64,000 nucleotides of DNA from Chloracidobacterium sp. CP2_5A (lineage in GTDB: Bacteria; Acidobacteriota; Blastocatellia; Chloracidobacteriales; Chloracidobacteriaceae): contig NKPT01000012.1 of NCBI GenBank assembly GCA_002254845.1, positions 1-64,000 of the forward strand. Direction: 5' to 3'. The notes below the pieces were generated by a model, which saw nothing but the letters and a program-made list of their open reading frames with translations, was not told the origin of the DNA and did not search any database. Positions 54,036 to 62,589 of the stretch are shown in pieces (the stretch's first letter is position 1; every line of letters starts with the position of its first letter). Both the position numbers and the translations under genes were made by a program.

Positions 54036-54908
54036 ATGTCATACCGAGCGCTCGATTTATGCCGCTTGCTGCCAGGTCCGCTCGCCGGGCGGATGCTAGC
54101 CGACCTTGGCTTTGAAACGCTTCGCCTGTTACCGCCAGCCGGCGATATGACCGAGACGCTGTCGCCACAGCTCTATGACTGGCTGAACGCTGGCAAACAA
54201 ATGGAAACCGTTGACCTGAAAACGCCTGAAGGCGTCAAGCGCCTCAAGTCGCTGGCATCCGAGGCAGCCATTCTGTTGGAAACGAACCGACCCGGCGTGA
54301 TGGAGCGGCTCGGCGTCGGACCCGATGATCTGCGCGCCATCAATCCAAAGCTGACTTATGTGCGGGTGGCGAGCTACCGCGATGAAGCCTTCCGCGAAGC
54401 GCCGGGCCACGATCTGACGTATCTGGCTAGCGGCGGCTTTATCCCGCGCTTCGGCGACGGCTGGAAGCATCTGCAAATTGCCGACGGCGCCGGCGCGTAC
54501 TGGGCTGTCATCGCGGCTCTAGACGGACTCCGCAAGGGCGGCGGCTTTTATGAAGTGTACCTGTCGGAAGCCGCGGCGGCGCTCGCCTACCCGCTTCCCG
54601 TCAAGCTTGACGGGAGCATTGTGTGCTACGGCATCTATCCCGCGCGGGACGGGTATCTGGCGCTTGGCTTGCTTGAGCCGCACCTCTGGCAGCGGTTTTG
54701 CGTGGCGGTCGGGCGCGAGGATTGGAAGGGCTCGGCCTTCTCGCCGGCTATCGAAAGCAACCCCGTTTACACCGAAATCAAAGCCTTGCTTGCCGAGCGC
54801 AGCGCCGACGAATGGGAACAGTTGGCGTTGAAGCATGGCTTTCCGGCGCGCAAGACGCAGCCCTACGCCGTGCCAGCGACAACTATCCCGTGGCGCGAGA
54901 CTCGCTGA
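54036..54908 (+). CDS. CoA-transferase family III (CaiB/BaiF) protein, short form
   Basis: The ATG at 54036 gives 290 residues; a TTG at 54003 is in frame. Family III features are LDLCRLLPGPLAGRMLADLGF (only part quoted), LKTPEGVKRLKSLA, NRPGVMERLGVGPDDLRAINP and PGHDLTYLASGG, then an Asp in QIADGAGAYWAVIAALDGL that fits the catalytic position. It is shorter than the usual ~400 residues, similar to alpha-methylacyl-CoA racemase-type small forms. It should move CoA between acids or racemise acyl-CoA. A molybdopterin oxidoreductase follows after 37 bases. Confidence 0.85.
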   Translation: MSYRALDLCRLLPGPLAGRMLADLGFETLRLLPPAGDMTETLSPQLYDWLNAGKQMETVDLKTPEGVKRLKSLASEAAILLETNRPGVMERLGVGPDDLRAINPKLTYVRVASYRDEAFREAPGHDLTYLASGGFIPRFGDGWKHLQIADGAGAYWAVIAALDGLRKGGGFYEVYLSEAAAALAYPLPVKLDGSIVCYGIYPARDGYLALGLLEPHLWQRFCVAVGREDWKGSAFSPAIESNPVYTEIKALLAERSADEWEQLALKHGFPARKTQPYAVPATTIPWRETR

Positions 54909-54945
54909 TCATCTCAACAACCGAACCTCGACAAAGCCAAGCGAC

Positions 54946-57111
54946 ATGCCACAAGAGCGACGACATTACCGAGCCTGTAACCTCTGCGAAGCCATGTGCG
55001 GACTGGAAATCGTCGCGCGCGGCGACGAAATCCTGCGCATCGAGGGCGACCGACAAGACCCCTTCAGCCAAGGTTACATTTGTCCGAAAGGCGTGGCGCT
55101 GCAAGACCTGCACGCCGACCCCAACCGGCTGCGCCATCCGGTACGGCGGACGCCGAGCGGCGACTGGGAGCGCATCTCGTGGGAGACCGCCTTTGATGAA
55201 GTCGCCACGCGCCTGCGCGACATTCAGACGCGCCACGGACGGGACGCCGTCGCCACGTACCAGGGCAATCCGGCGGTGCACAACTTCGGCACAGTGCTGT
55301 CGTTTCCCTCGTTCGCGCGGACGCTGAAGACAAAAAACATCTACTCGGCCAGCTCGGTTGACCAGTTGCCGCACATGGTGGCGGCGCATGCGATGTTTGG
55401 TCACGGACTGCTGTTACCTGTGCCAGACATTGACCGAGCCTCGTTTTTCCTCGTCATGGGGGCGAACCCCGTCGTCTCAAACGGCAGCCTGATGACCGCG
55501 CCCGGCATGTCGCGCCGGCTGGAGGCGTTGCGCCGGCGCGGCGGACGACTCGTGGTAATTGATCCGCGCCGCACCGAGACCGCCGAAATGGCCGATCAAC
55601 ATCTCTTCATTCGGCCGGGGACGGACGCCTACCTGCTGCTGGCGATGCTGCAGGTCCTGTTCGCCGAGGGGCGCGTCAAATTGGGACGGCTGGCCTCGTT
55701 TGTCGACGGCGTGGAGAAGCTGGCGGACATTGTCCGTGATTTTCCGCCGGCGCGCGTCGCCGCCGTGACGGGCGTCGCCGCGCCGACTATCGAAGCGTTG
55801 GCCCGCGACTTCGCCGCCGCCCCGGCGGCCGTTTGCTATGGTCGGGTCGGATTGTCCATTCAGACCTTCGGGACAACGGCGCAGTGGCTGGTCAACGCGC
55901 TCAACATCGTGACGGGCAACCTTGACCGCGAAGGCGGCGCAATGTTTCCAAAAGCCGCGCTGGATCCCCTAGAACGCTTTACGGCTGGTCATCTAGGAGC
56001 TTGGAAAAGCCGGGTGCGGGGGCTGCCGGAGTTCGCCGGCGAGTTGCCGGTCGCGGCGCTGGCGGAGGAAATCCTGACGCCCGGCAAGGGACAGATTCGC
56101 GCGCTGGTCACGATCGCCGGCAATCCCGTGTTGTCTACGCCCAACGGCAAGCGGCTCGATGCGGCGTTGGCGACGCTAGAGTTTATGGCGGCGGTGGACA
56201 TTTACATCAACGAAACGACCCGCCACGCGCACATCATCCTGCCGCCGACCGGATCGCTGGAGCACGAAAACTACGCGGCGATTTTCCACCATCTGGCTGC
56301 GCGCAACACGGTCAAGTATTCTCCGGCGCTTTTTGCGCCCGCGGAGGATACGCGCCATGACTGGCAAATCTTTCTGGAACTCGAAACGCGGCTGGCAAGT
56401 CGAACGCCGTTTGAGGCCGTTCAGGCGCAGCTTCGGCGCGGCGTCCGAATGGGCTTGGGCGTGGACGGCATGCTTGATCTAGCCTTTCGGTTTGGGCCGT
56501 ATGGAACAGGCTTGTTTGGCGATGGGCTGACGCTGGCCAAGGTCAAGGCGTCCGTTCACGGAGTTGATCTGGGCCCGTTGCGTCCCGCATTGCCCGGTCG
56601 GCTCTGGACGAAAAACAAGCGGATCGACCTGGCGCCAGAGCTTTTGACGCGCGACATAACGCGCGTCAAAGCGCGACTTGCCGAAGCCGACGGCGCGCCG
56701 TCCAATGACGATTTGCTGTTGATTGGTCGTCGTCAGCTGCGGAGCAACAACTCGTGGATGCACAACAGCGAGCGGTTGGTACGCGGGAAAGCGCGCTGCA
56801 CGCTGCTAGTCAACCCCGAAGACGCCCGGCGGCGGGGCGTCAGGTCGGGCGAGATGGTCAAGATTGTCTCCCGGGCGGGCGAAATTGTCGCGCCGGTTGA
56901 AATTTCTGACGAGGTGATGACTGGCGTCGTGAGTCTCCCGCATGGGTGGGGCCATGATCGGCCCGGCATTCGGCTCGATGTCGCGCGGCGCTATCCCGGC
57001 GTGAGCCTCAACGATGTGACGGACGAGCGATTGGTGGATGAGGTCAGCGGCAACGCAGCGCTCAGCGGCGTGCCGGCGCGCCTAGAGCGGGTAGCGCCTG
57101 ACCCGCGTTGA
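54946..57111 (+). CDS. Molybdopterin oxidoreductase (DMSO reductase family), second
   Basis: From the ATG at 54946 the product has 721 residues. The N-terminal 4Fe-4S motif is CNLCEAMC with a fourth Cys in YICPKG, then YQGNPAVHNFGTVLSF, SSVDQLPHMVAAHAMFGHG, MGANPVVSNGSL, DPRRTETAEMADQHLFIRPG, NIVTGNLDREGGAMFP, NPVLSTPNGKRLD, and a C-terminal domain (NNSWMHNSERLV, LPHGWGHDRPGIRLDVA). No Tat signal is seen. Ser or Asp in the SSVDQ segment may supply the Mo ligand; this is uncertain. It differs clearly from the enzyme at 30911. It is paired with the CoA-transferase gene. Confidence 0.88.
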   Translation: MPQERRHYRACNLCEAMCGLEIVARGDEILRIEGDRQDPFSQGYICPKGVALQDLHADPNRLRHPVRRTPSGDWERISWETAFDEVATRLRDIQTRHGRDAVATYQGNPAVHNFGTVLSFPSFARTLKTKNIYSASSVDQLPHMVAAHAMFGHGLLLPVPDIDRASFFLVMGANPVVSNGSLMTAPGMSRRLEALRRRGGRLVVIDPRRTETAEMADQHLFIRPGTDAYLLLAMLQVLFAEGRVKLGRLASFVDGVEKLADIVRDFPPARVAAVTGVAAPTIEALARDFAAAPAAVCYGRVGLSIQTFGTTAQWLVNALNIVTGNLDREGGAMFPKAALDPLERFTAGHLGAWKSRVRGLPEFAGELPVAALAEEILTPGKGQIRALVTIAGNPVLSTPNGKRLDAALATLEFMAAVDIYINETTRHAHIILPPTGSLEHENYAAIFHHLAARNTVKYSPALFAPAEDTRHDWQIFLELETRLASRTPFEAVQAQLRRGVRMGLGVDGMLDLAFRFGPYGTGLFGDGLTLAKVKASVHGVDLGPLRPALPGRLWTKNKRIDLAPELLTRDITRVKARLAEADGAPSNDDLLLIGRRQLRSNNSWMHNSERLVRGKARCTLLVNPEDARRRGVRSGEMVKIVSRAGEIVAPVEISDEVMTGVVSLPHGWGHDRPGIRLDVARRYPGVSLNDVTDERLVDEVSGNAALSGVPARLERVAPDPR

Positions 57112-57120
57112 AGCGGATTT

Positions 57121-57145
57121 GCTCGTGAAGGCGCATTTCACGAGC
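57121..57145 (+). terminator. Hairpin after the second molybdopterin oxidoreductase
   Basis: GCTCGTGAA-GGCGCAT-TTCACGAGC forms a perfect 9-bp stem with a 7-base loop ten bases after the stop. AGGACGCCTTTCGTTACTTG follows, with only a weak T-tract. A terminator or RNA-stabilising hairpin is likely. Confidence 0.55.
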
Positions 57146-57285
57146 AGGACGCCTTTCGTTACTTGTTCACATTGAACCGGAGGCGACGCGGCGCGCGATC
57201 CTAGCTCGTCCGCCTGCGCCTTGCCGTTTGGCCCCGTGCCGACTGGCGCATTGACGCCGCTCAAGCGGGCATCTCTGGTTGCGCG

Positions 57286-57307
57286 GTTGAGGCGCCTCAA
57301 CTGAGGC
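57286..57307. promoter_or_regulatory. Overlapping palindromes in a 311-base gene-free gap
   Basis: GTTGAGGCGCCTCAAC (57286-57301) is a perfect 16-bp palindrome, and the overlapping GCCTCAACTGAGGC (57294-57307) repeats, with one base changed, the palindrome at 28416-28429. The gap 57112-57422 otherwise holds the terminator hairpin at 57121 and repeats of CGGCAAGCG; no gene is seen. A protein-binding site is possible. Confidence 0.45.
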
Positions 57308-57422
57308 GCCTTCGGCAAGCGTCCGCCTCCGACGGCAAGCGCCTTTGGCAAGAATGGGGATGGCGGCAGATGCGCGCGCCGCGGTTCGGGTTCGGCTTAT
57401 CGTCGGTCGCTGAGGACGGCGC

Positions 57423-58259
57423 CTATTCCATTTTAGTTGGGCGTAAGAACCGGCGCGGCTCCTTGCCCAAGGGCGTTTTCCATTCGCCATAGACCGGGTT
57501 AGGCAGGATAATCCAATCCGCGCCAAACCGGTAAGCGTGGCGCTCAACCAACGCGCGCCGGGCGGCAATCGCGTCGTCGGGCTTGAGTTCGGGCGTCATA
57601 AAGATTTCCGAGAAGTCCCGCAGGTTGTCGCCGACGTAAAGCAGGACGCGGCGCTTTTCCTCAACCGCCTTGCGCCGCGCCGTTTTGTCCGACCCGTCGG
57701 TTCGCAGCAGCAGTCGCTCGCCGATGTTTTCAACCGACAGCCCGTTGTGCCGCAGCGCCGCGATGGTCGGCTCCGGCAGGACGCGGTTCGAGATGTAGAA
57801 GACTGTCACGCCAGCCTGCTCGGCTGCCTCGATAAAGCCTTTCGCTCCGGGCACGAGGCGCGTTTCGGTTGGAAACTCGCGCTCCCAGCGGTCCCAGGCG
57901 GCTTGCTCGTACGGCTTGCTTTCGCGGTCGAGGAACGATTGAAAGCCGGCGTTGTCCAGCACGGTTTCATCCAAGTCCATAATGACCGCCGGCGGAAGCT
58001 CGGAAGGCGGCGCTGCCGCGAGTCGCTGCCGCAATCGCTCGCCCGCCCAGGCGTAGGCTTGCAGACAGCAGGCGACGTATTCGGCTGATGTTTGTACGAA
58101 CAGGTTGGCGTCCAGCGTCCGCTCCTGCGGATTGGATCGCTGCGGCGTCTCGCGCTGCCCAAGCGCGGTCATTCCAGGCGAGCCAAGCCCTAAGCCCAGC
58201 ATCAGTCCCGCCGCTAGGGCGGCGCTTGCGCGGGCCGTCTGACGAATCAGCGCCATCAT
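57423..58259 (-). CDS. HAD-family acid phosphatase, lipoprotein e(P4)/class C type
   Basis: The 278-residue protein has a signal peptide (no clear lipobox Cys) and the P4-family motifs: VIMDLDETVLDN (nucleophile Asp), FYISNRV, SDKTARRKAV (Lys) and YVGDNLRDFSE. GEWKTPLG near the end is also typical. It should be a periplasmic 5'-nucleotidase or acid phosphatase. AGAGGAG precedes the ATG at 58259, which overlaps the bchI stop (ATGA), so it is coupled to bchI, an unusual partner. Confidence 0.88.
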   Translation of the reverse strand: MMALIRQTARASAALAAGLMLGLGLGSPGMTALGQRETPQRSNPQERTLDANLFVQTSAEYVACCLQAYAWAGERLRQRLAAAPPSELPPAVIMDLDETVLDNAGFQSFLDRESKPYEQAAWDRWEREFPTETRLVPGAKGFIEAAEQAGVTVFYISNRVLPEPTIAALRHNGLSVENIGERLLLRTDGSDKTARRKAVEEKRRVLLYVGDNLRDFSEIFMTPELKPDDAIAARRALVERHAYRFGADWIILPNPVYGEWKTPLGKEPRRFLRPTKME

Positions 58260-59473
58260 CGCGTGTCTCCTCTGACTAGCGTTGTTGAGTTAGCTTCTTC
58301 TTCGAGCTTTTCAAGCGCCCACCGAATTTTTTCGCCGCCATCCGTCCGGTCGAGCGGGTCCTTGCGCAGCCGATGCCGCAGGGAAAGCGTCGCCACGGCG
58401 CGAATGTCGTCGAGCGTCACTTGGGAGCGTCCCTCAAAAGCGGCGTTGGCAAGCGCCGCGTTGAGCAGCGTGATCTCGCCTCGGTGGCCATCCACGTCGA
58501 GCGTGACGCATAGCTTGGCAATGAAGCGCAGCGCCGCGTCAGGAACTTCCACCCTATCGAGTCGGTCGCGAGCGCTGACGAGCCGCGCGCGCAGTTCCTT
58601 CTGGGCCGGCTCGTAGTCGGCTCGAAAGCCAGCCGGATCGCGCTCAAAGGCGAGTCGCCGCTTGACAATGTCAATCCGAGTGTCAATGTCCGCAATGGTG
58701 CGAATCTCGGCCATGAGTCCGAAGCGGTCGAGCAACTGCGGCCGCAGCTCGCCTTCTTCAGGGTTGCCAGACCCAATAAGCGTGAATTTTGCCGGATGGG
58801 CGATGGAAATGCCTTCCCGCTCAACGATGTTGATGCCGCCCGCGGCGGAATCAAGCAGCACGTCCACCAAGTGATCTTCAAGCAGATTGACTTCGTCAAT
58901 GTAGAGAAAGCCGCGGTTAGCCTTGGCCAGCAGCCCCGGCTCGAAAGCCTTTTGCCCTTGGCTCAGCGCCCGCTCGATGTCGAGCGTGCCGCACAGGCGG
59001 TCTTCGGTCGCGCCGAGCGGCAGGTCAACCACGGGCACGCGCCCGACCAGCGTCGGGAGCTTGGCGCGCGGCTTGGCATGGACACAGGTATCGCACAGCC
59101 CGGCCGGCTTTTCCGGCGGACAGCGGTAGGGACACTCGTCCACAAACTCGATGGGCGGCAGGACATCCGCCAGCGCGCGAATCGAGGTGGATTTCGCCGT
59201 GCCGCGATGGCCAAGCACGAGAATGCCGCGAATGTTCGGATTAACCGCGTTGAGGAGCAAGGCGCGCTTCATCTCTTCCTGCCCCAGAATCGCCGTGAAG
59301 GGAAACACCGGCTGCGCGTCAGCCAGCGACTGCGGCTTCGCTCGATTGGTTGCAAGCTTTGAGCCTTTACGGGATGGCGTCGCCTTGGAGGATTTGACTT
59401 TGGGCAGCTTAGTTTTGGAAGGCGTGACTTCAGGAGTTGCGGCGCGCGGCGCGCGCATGGATGAGGAAGGCAT
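58256..59473 (-). CDS. bchI: Magnesium chelatase ATPase subunit I
   Basis: The 405-residue AAA+ ATPase has FPFTAILGQEEMKRALLLN, Walker A LGHRGTAKST (87-96), CPYRCPPEKPAGLCDTCV, VPVVDLPLGATEDRLCGTLD, Walker B RGFLYIDEVNLLEDHLVDVL, INIVEREGISIAHPAKF and GSGNPEEGELRPQLLDRFG. These are diagnostic of BchI/ChlI, which with BchD and BchH inserts Mg into protoporphyrin IX for bacteriochlorophyll. An extra ~50-residue Lys/Ser/Pro-rich N-terminal tail exceeds the usual ~350 residues. BchD and BchH are not in the window. It is divergent from thiE and overlaps the P4-phosphatase gene. Confidence 0.92.
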   Translation of the reverse strand: MPSSSMRAPRAATPEVTPSKTKLPKVKSSKATPSRKGSKLATNRAKPQSLADAQPVFPFTAILGQEEMKRALLLNAVNPNIRGILVLGHRGTAKSTSIRALADVLPPIEFVDECPYRCPPEKPAGLCDTCVHAKPRAKLPTLVGRVPVVDLPLGATEDRLCGTLDIERALSQGQKAFEPGLLAKANRGFLYIDEVNLLEDHLVDVLLDSAAGGINIVEREGISIAHPAKFTLIGSGNPEEGELRPQLLDRFGLMAEIRTIADIDTRIDIVKRRLAFERDPAGFRADYEPAQKELRARLVSARDRLDRVEVPDAALRFIAKLCVTLDVDGHRGEITLLNAALANAAFEGRSQVTLDDIRAVATLSLRHRLRKDPLDRTDGGEKIRWALEKLEEEANSTTLVRGDTR

Positions 59474-59603
59474 CGAGAACCGGTCGGCACAGAGGATTGG
59501 ATTCGAGGGCTGCTGCCTCGAACATACCTTGAAAGCCGGACGAAAAGCGAGCTACAACGCTGCCGCGCAGGCAGGTAAAACCGTAGAAACGCGCGCTTTG
59601 CCA

Positions 59604-60230
59604 ATGTCGCTTCAACTGCCGCCGGTGTACCCAATTACGTCCCCAGCTGTCGGGCGTCCGCTGCTGTCCCTGGTGGAAGAGCTGATGGCCGGCGGCGCGA
59701 CGCTCATCCAGATTCGTGACAAGCAGTCCGACGCTAAGGCGCTGTATGACGCCGTCTGCGCGGTTCTGAAGCTAACTCGCCCGCGAGGCGCGCGAGTCAT
59801 CGTCAACGACCGCGCGGATGTCGCCAAAGCCGCTGGCGCGGACGGCGTGCATCTGGGGCAAGATGATCTTGATCCGGTCGCGGCGCGGGCGGTACTCGGA
59901 CCGGCGGCCATCATTGGTTATTCCACGCACAACGTTGAGCAGGCGGCGGCGGCCGACCGGCTACCAACGGATTACTTGGCGATTGGCCCCGTGTTTGAAA
60001 CCCGTACGAAAGACAATCCCGATCCGGTCATCGGACTGGAAGGCGTCCGCGCTGCGCGCGCGGTCACAACCAAGCCACTTGTCGCGATCGGCGGGATTGA
60101 CGAACGGCAAATTGCTGACGTCCGCGCCGCCGGAGCTGACGCGGTCGCGTTGATTTCAGCGCTTTACATCGCCCCGGACGACATCGCCGGGCGCATGGCA
60201 GCGCTCCTCGCCCTGGCTCGCCATTTGTAA
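59604..60230 (+). CDS. thiE: Thiamine-phosphate synthase
   Basis: The ATG at 59604 gives 208 residues of TIM-barrel type; the long upstream frame covers bchI antisense. Motifs are TLIQIRDKQSDAK, VIVNDRADVAKAAGADGVHLG, QDDLDPVAAR, IGYSTHN, YLAIGPVFETRTKDNPDP and VAIGGIDERQIADV. It joins the thiazole and pyrimidine halves of thiamine. Thiamine diphosphate is needed by the E1 enzyme nearby (46 kb), but there is no direct link. It is divergent from bchI with 130 bases between. Confidence 0.93.
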   Translation: MSLQLPPVYPITSPAVGRPLLSLVEELMAGGATLIQIRDKQSDAKALYDAVCAVLKLTRPRGARVIVNDRADVAKAAGADGVHLGQDDLDPVAARAVLGPAAIIGYSTHNVEQAAAADRLPTDYLAIGPVFETRTKDNPDPVIGLEGVRAARAVTTKPLVAIGGIDERQIADVRAAGADAVALISALYIAPDDIAGRMAALLALARHL

Positions 60231-60308
60231 TTTTCGCCAGAGCGCCTGCGGCGCGCGAATAAGCGCTGTCGGGCGGCTGGTCCCGGCCTGGAACGGCGGC
60301 TGACTCGC

Positions 60309-61313
60309 TTACGCCCGCTTTGGCGCGGCGAGCTTGGGATAACCGTCTGGCCAGCGCCTGTGCCAGCGCCACGCGGACGCGATGATCTGTTCCAGGTCAG
60401 AGCTTGCCGGACGCCAGTTGAGATAACCCTGCGCGGCGCGCGGGTCGGCGACCAGTTGCGGCGGATCCCCCGGACGACGCGCGCCGATTTGAACCGGAAT
60501 CGGGTGTTTGGCGAGGCAGCGGGCCGCGGCAATAACTTCGAGGACGGAATGACCGCGCCCCGTTCCCAGATTGAGAAACGCCGACGGCCGCCCGTCGGCT
60601 AAGGCGTCCAGCGCGGCGACATGCGCCGCCGCTAGATCGCTGACGTGAATGTAGTCCCGGATGGCCGTCCCGTCCGGCGTCGGGTAGTCGTCGCCATACA
60701 CCTGAACGGCTTCGGCTTTCCCCAGCGCGACGCGCAGGATATTGGGAATCAGGTGGGTTTCCGGCTCGTGGTCCTCCCCGTGGTCAGCCGTGGCCCCAGC
60801 CGCATTGAAGTAGCGCAGCGCGACAAATCGCAGCCCATAGGCGCGGTCATAGTCGGCCAGCATGCGCTCGACAAAGAGCTTCGACCATCCGTAGGGCGTA
60901 ATCGGCTGCTGCGGATGGTCTTCGGTCATTGGCATGGCCTGAGGGATCCCGTATGTCGCGCAGGTTGAGGAGAAAACAAAATGCCGAACGCCAGCTTCCC
61001 GTAGCGCGTCCAGCAGGGTCTGACACTGACGAACGTTGTTGTCATAGTACAGCGCCGGGCGCGCGACGGATTCCGGAACGAGCGCCAGCGCCGCAAAGTG
61101 GATGCAGGCTGTGACGCCCTGCTCCCGGATGATCCGGCCGACGAGCTCGCGGTCGCCAATGTCGCCCGCATAAAGCGGGACGTCCGGCGGGACGGCTGCC
61201 CGGTGTCCGCGTGAAAGGTTGTCGAGAACGGCAACGGGTCGCCCCGCCTGCCGGAGTTGTTCAACGGTGACGCTGCCGATGTAGCCTGCGCCGCCAGTTA
61301 CCAGAATCGTCAT
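60309..61313 (-). CDS. galE: UDP-glucose 4-epimerase
   Basis: The 334-residue SDR protein has the NAD motif [30 protein letters not shown], catalytic Ser in FSSTCATYG, Tyr and Lys in YGWSK, and LRYFNAAGA plus [14 protein letters not shown]. It interconverts UDP-glucose and UDP-galactose for surface sugars. Length and motifs are complete. It is divergent from the RNase H gene with 100 bases between. Confidence 0.94.
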   Translation of the reverse strand: MTILVTGGAGYIGSVTVEQLRQAGRPVAVLDNLSRGHRAAVPPDVPLYAGDIGDRELVGRIIREQGVTACIHFAALALVPESVARPALYYDNNVRQCQTLLDALREAGVRHFVFSSTCATYGIPQAMPMTEDHPQQPITPYGWSKLFVERMLADYDRAYGLRFVALRYFNAAGATADHGEDHEPETHLIPNILRVALGKAEAVQVYGDDYPTPDGTAIRDYIHVSDLAAAHVAALDALADGRPSAFLNLGTGRGHSVLEVIAAARCLAKHPIPVQIGARRPGDPPQLVADPRAAQGYLNWRPASSDLEQIIASAWRWHRRWPDGYPKLAAPKRA

Positions 61314-61413
61314 GAGCGGGTCGTCGTTTGGATGTCTTGTATCGCTGTCGATGATCGGCGTATCTTGCCGCTCTCAACCGCGGACGACAAGTCATCGCGT
61401 TGAGCCAGCGCTT

Positions 61414-61905
61414 ATGCCCCTTCCTCAAGTGCGGATTGTGTGCGATGGGTCGAGTCTCGGCAATGGCGGCGAGTCCGCCGTTGCCGCCGCCGCCGCTTTG
61501 CTCAGTCACATCGGCCCTGCCAAAGTGACGCGCAAGCTGGTGGTGGAATACCTCGGCCCGGCGACGAATCAGCAAGCGGAAATCGTCGCCGCTTGTATCG
61601 GGCTTGAGGCGCTCTTCGTTCCTTGTCAGGTGCAAGTCGTGACCGATTCGACCTACGTCGTCAAAACCATGACTGGGCGCTTCCGTCGCCGAGCAAACCA
61701 GGATTTGTGGAGGCGACTCGACCGAGCCGCGGCGCCTCACCATGTCGCTTGGCAGTGGACGCGTGGCCACGCCGGACATCCAGAGCAAGAAGCCTGTGAT
61801 CGGGCCGCCCGCCATACGGCTAAATATGGCGGGAGCGACGAGGCTTTCCTGGCGCGCTTGCTGAGGCAGCTGGAAGAGCCGGCTTCAAGAGCCGCCGCGC
61901 CCTGA
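61414..61905 (+). CDS. RNase HI-like domain protein
   Basis: The ATG at 61414 gives 163 residues. All four RNase H acidic positions appear: Asp in VCDGSSLGNGG, Glu in TNQQAEIVAA, Asp in VVTDSTYVVKTM, and Asp in EACDRAAR, with the WTRGHAGHPEQE His loop. It should cut RNA in RNA-DNA hybrids. Length is like free-standing RnhA. The GNGG loop and short sheet 1 resemble reverse-transcriptase-like (RVT_3) members. Its stop codon lies in the loop of a strong hairpin. Confidence 0.88.
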   Translation: MPLPQVRIVCDGSSLGNGGESAVAAAAALLSHIGPAKVTRKLVVEYLGPATNQQAEIVAACIGLEALFVPCQVQVVTDSTYVVKTMTGRFRRRANQDLWRRLDRAAAPHHVAWQWTRGHAGHPEQEACDRAARHTAKYGGSDEAFLARLLRQLEEPASRAAAP

Positions 61906-61946
61906 AGGCGCGGCGGGAAGGGATCCTGCGCCGCTTCAGGCGGCGC
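61892..61946 (+). other. Two strong hairpins with complementary loops
   Basis: Hairpin A: CCGCCGCGCC-CTGAA-GGCGCGGCGG (61892-61916), a perfect 10-bp stem with the RNase H stop codon in its loop. Hairpin B: GCGCCGC-TTCAG-GCGGCGC (61928-61946), a perfect 7-bp stem. Loop A (CTGAA) is the reverse complement of loop B (TTCAG), so the loops could pair, and the whole is an inverted pair. It lies just before the histidine phosphatase start. It may be a terminator, a REP-like element or a translational control site. Confidence 0.6.
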
Positions 61947-61956
61947 CTAGGTGGCT

Positions 61957-62583
61957 ATGGCGACTCGCTTGTTGCTTCTGCGGCATGGCAAAACCGACAA
62001 CCCTGAGCAGCGTTGCTATGGCTGGCGCGACGTGCCGCTCCACCCTCAAGGCCATGAGCAAATGCGCCGGCGCGCCGCTGAATTTCAGCCTCTTGACGTT
62101 GCGGCGATTGCGACGAGCGACTTGGCGCGCGCTGTGGCCAGCGCCCGCTACTTTGCCCATCGGCGGTCGCTAAGCGTTCAGCCCTACGCGGCGCTGCGTG
62201 AAATCCACTTTGGCGCCATCGAGGGGCTGACGTTCCGCGAAGTCGAGGCGCGCTATCCCGCGACGGCGACGGAGTGGGTGTCGTCGCCGTCCACGGTTCG
62301 CTTTCCGCAGGGCGAATGCTTTGCCGACGTGCAGGCGCGCGTGACGCCTTGGATTGAAAGCTGGCTTCGCGTCTGGGCCGGCGCGACCACGCTGCTGGTC
62401 ACGCACAGCGGCGTGATGCGCGCCTTGCTCCAGTGGATGACGGGCTGCGAGCCGCAGACCACGTTGATGGTCAAGATTGGTTACGGCGATGCGCTGCTGT
62501 GCGCGCAAGCCGAGCTAGCCTTGCCGTGGCGGATTGAAAAAGTGGCTTATGGCGAGACAGCCGGCGCGACCGTCTCGCTGTGA
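61957..62583 (+). CDS. Histidine phosphatase family protein (phosphoglycerate mutase-like)
   Basis: The 208-residue protein has LLLLRHGKTD (catalytic RHG), YGWRDVPLHPQGHEQ, IATSDLARAVASA, LREIHFGAIEGLTFREVEARYP, and LVTHSGVMRALLQW with the second His. CobC-like alpha-ribazole phosphatases share this plan, but no cobalamin genes are near. The GTG at 61951 is a possible start. The gene lies directly after the paired hairpins and before phhA, which is convergent (six bases apart). Confidence 0.87.
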   Translation: MATRLLLLRHGKTDNPEQRCYGWRDVPLHPQGHEQMRRRAAEFQPLDVAAIATSDLARAVASARYFAHRRSLSVQPYAALREIHFGAIEGLTFREVEARYPATATEWVSSPSTVRFPQGECFADVQARVTPWIESWLRVWAGATTLLVTHSGVMRALLQWMTGCEPQTTLMVKIGYGDALLCAQAELALPWRIEKVAYGETAGATVSL

Positions 62584-62589
62584 TGGCCG

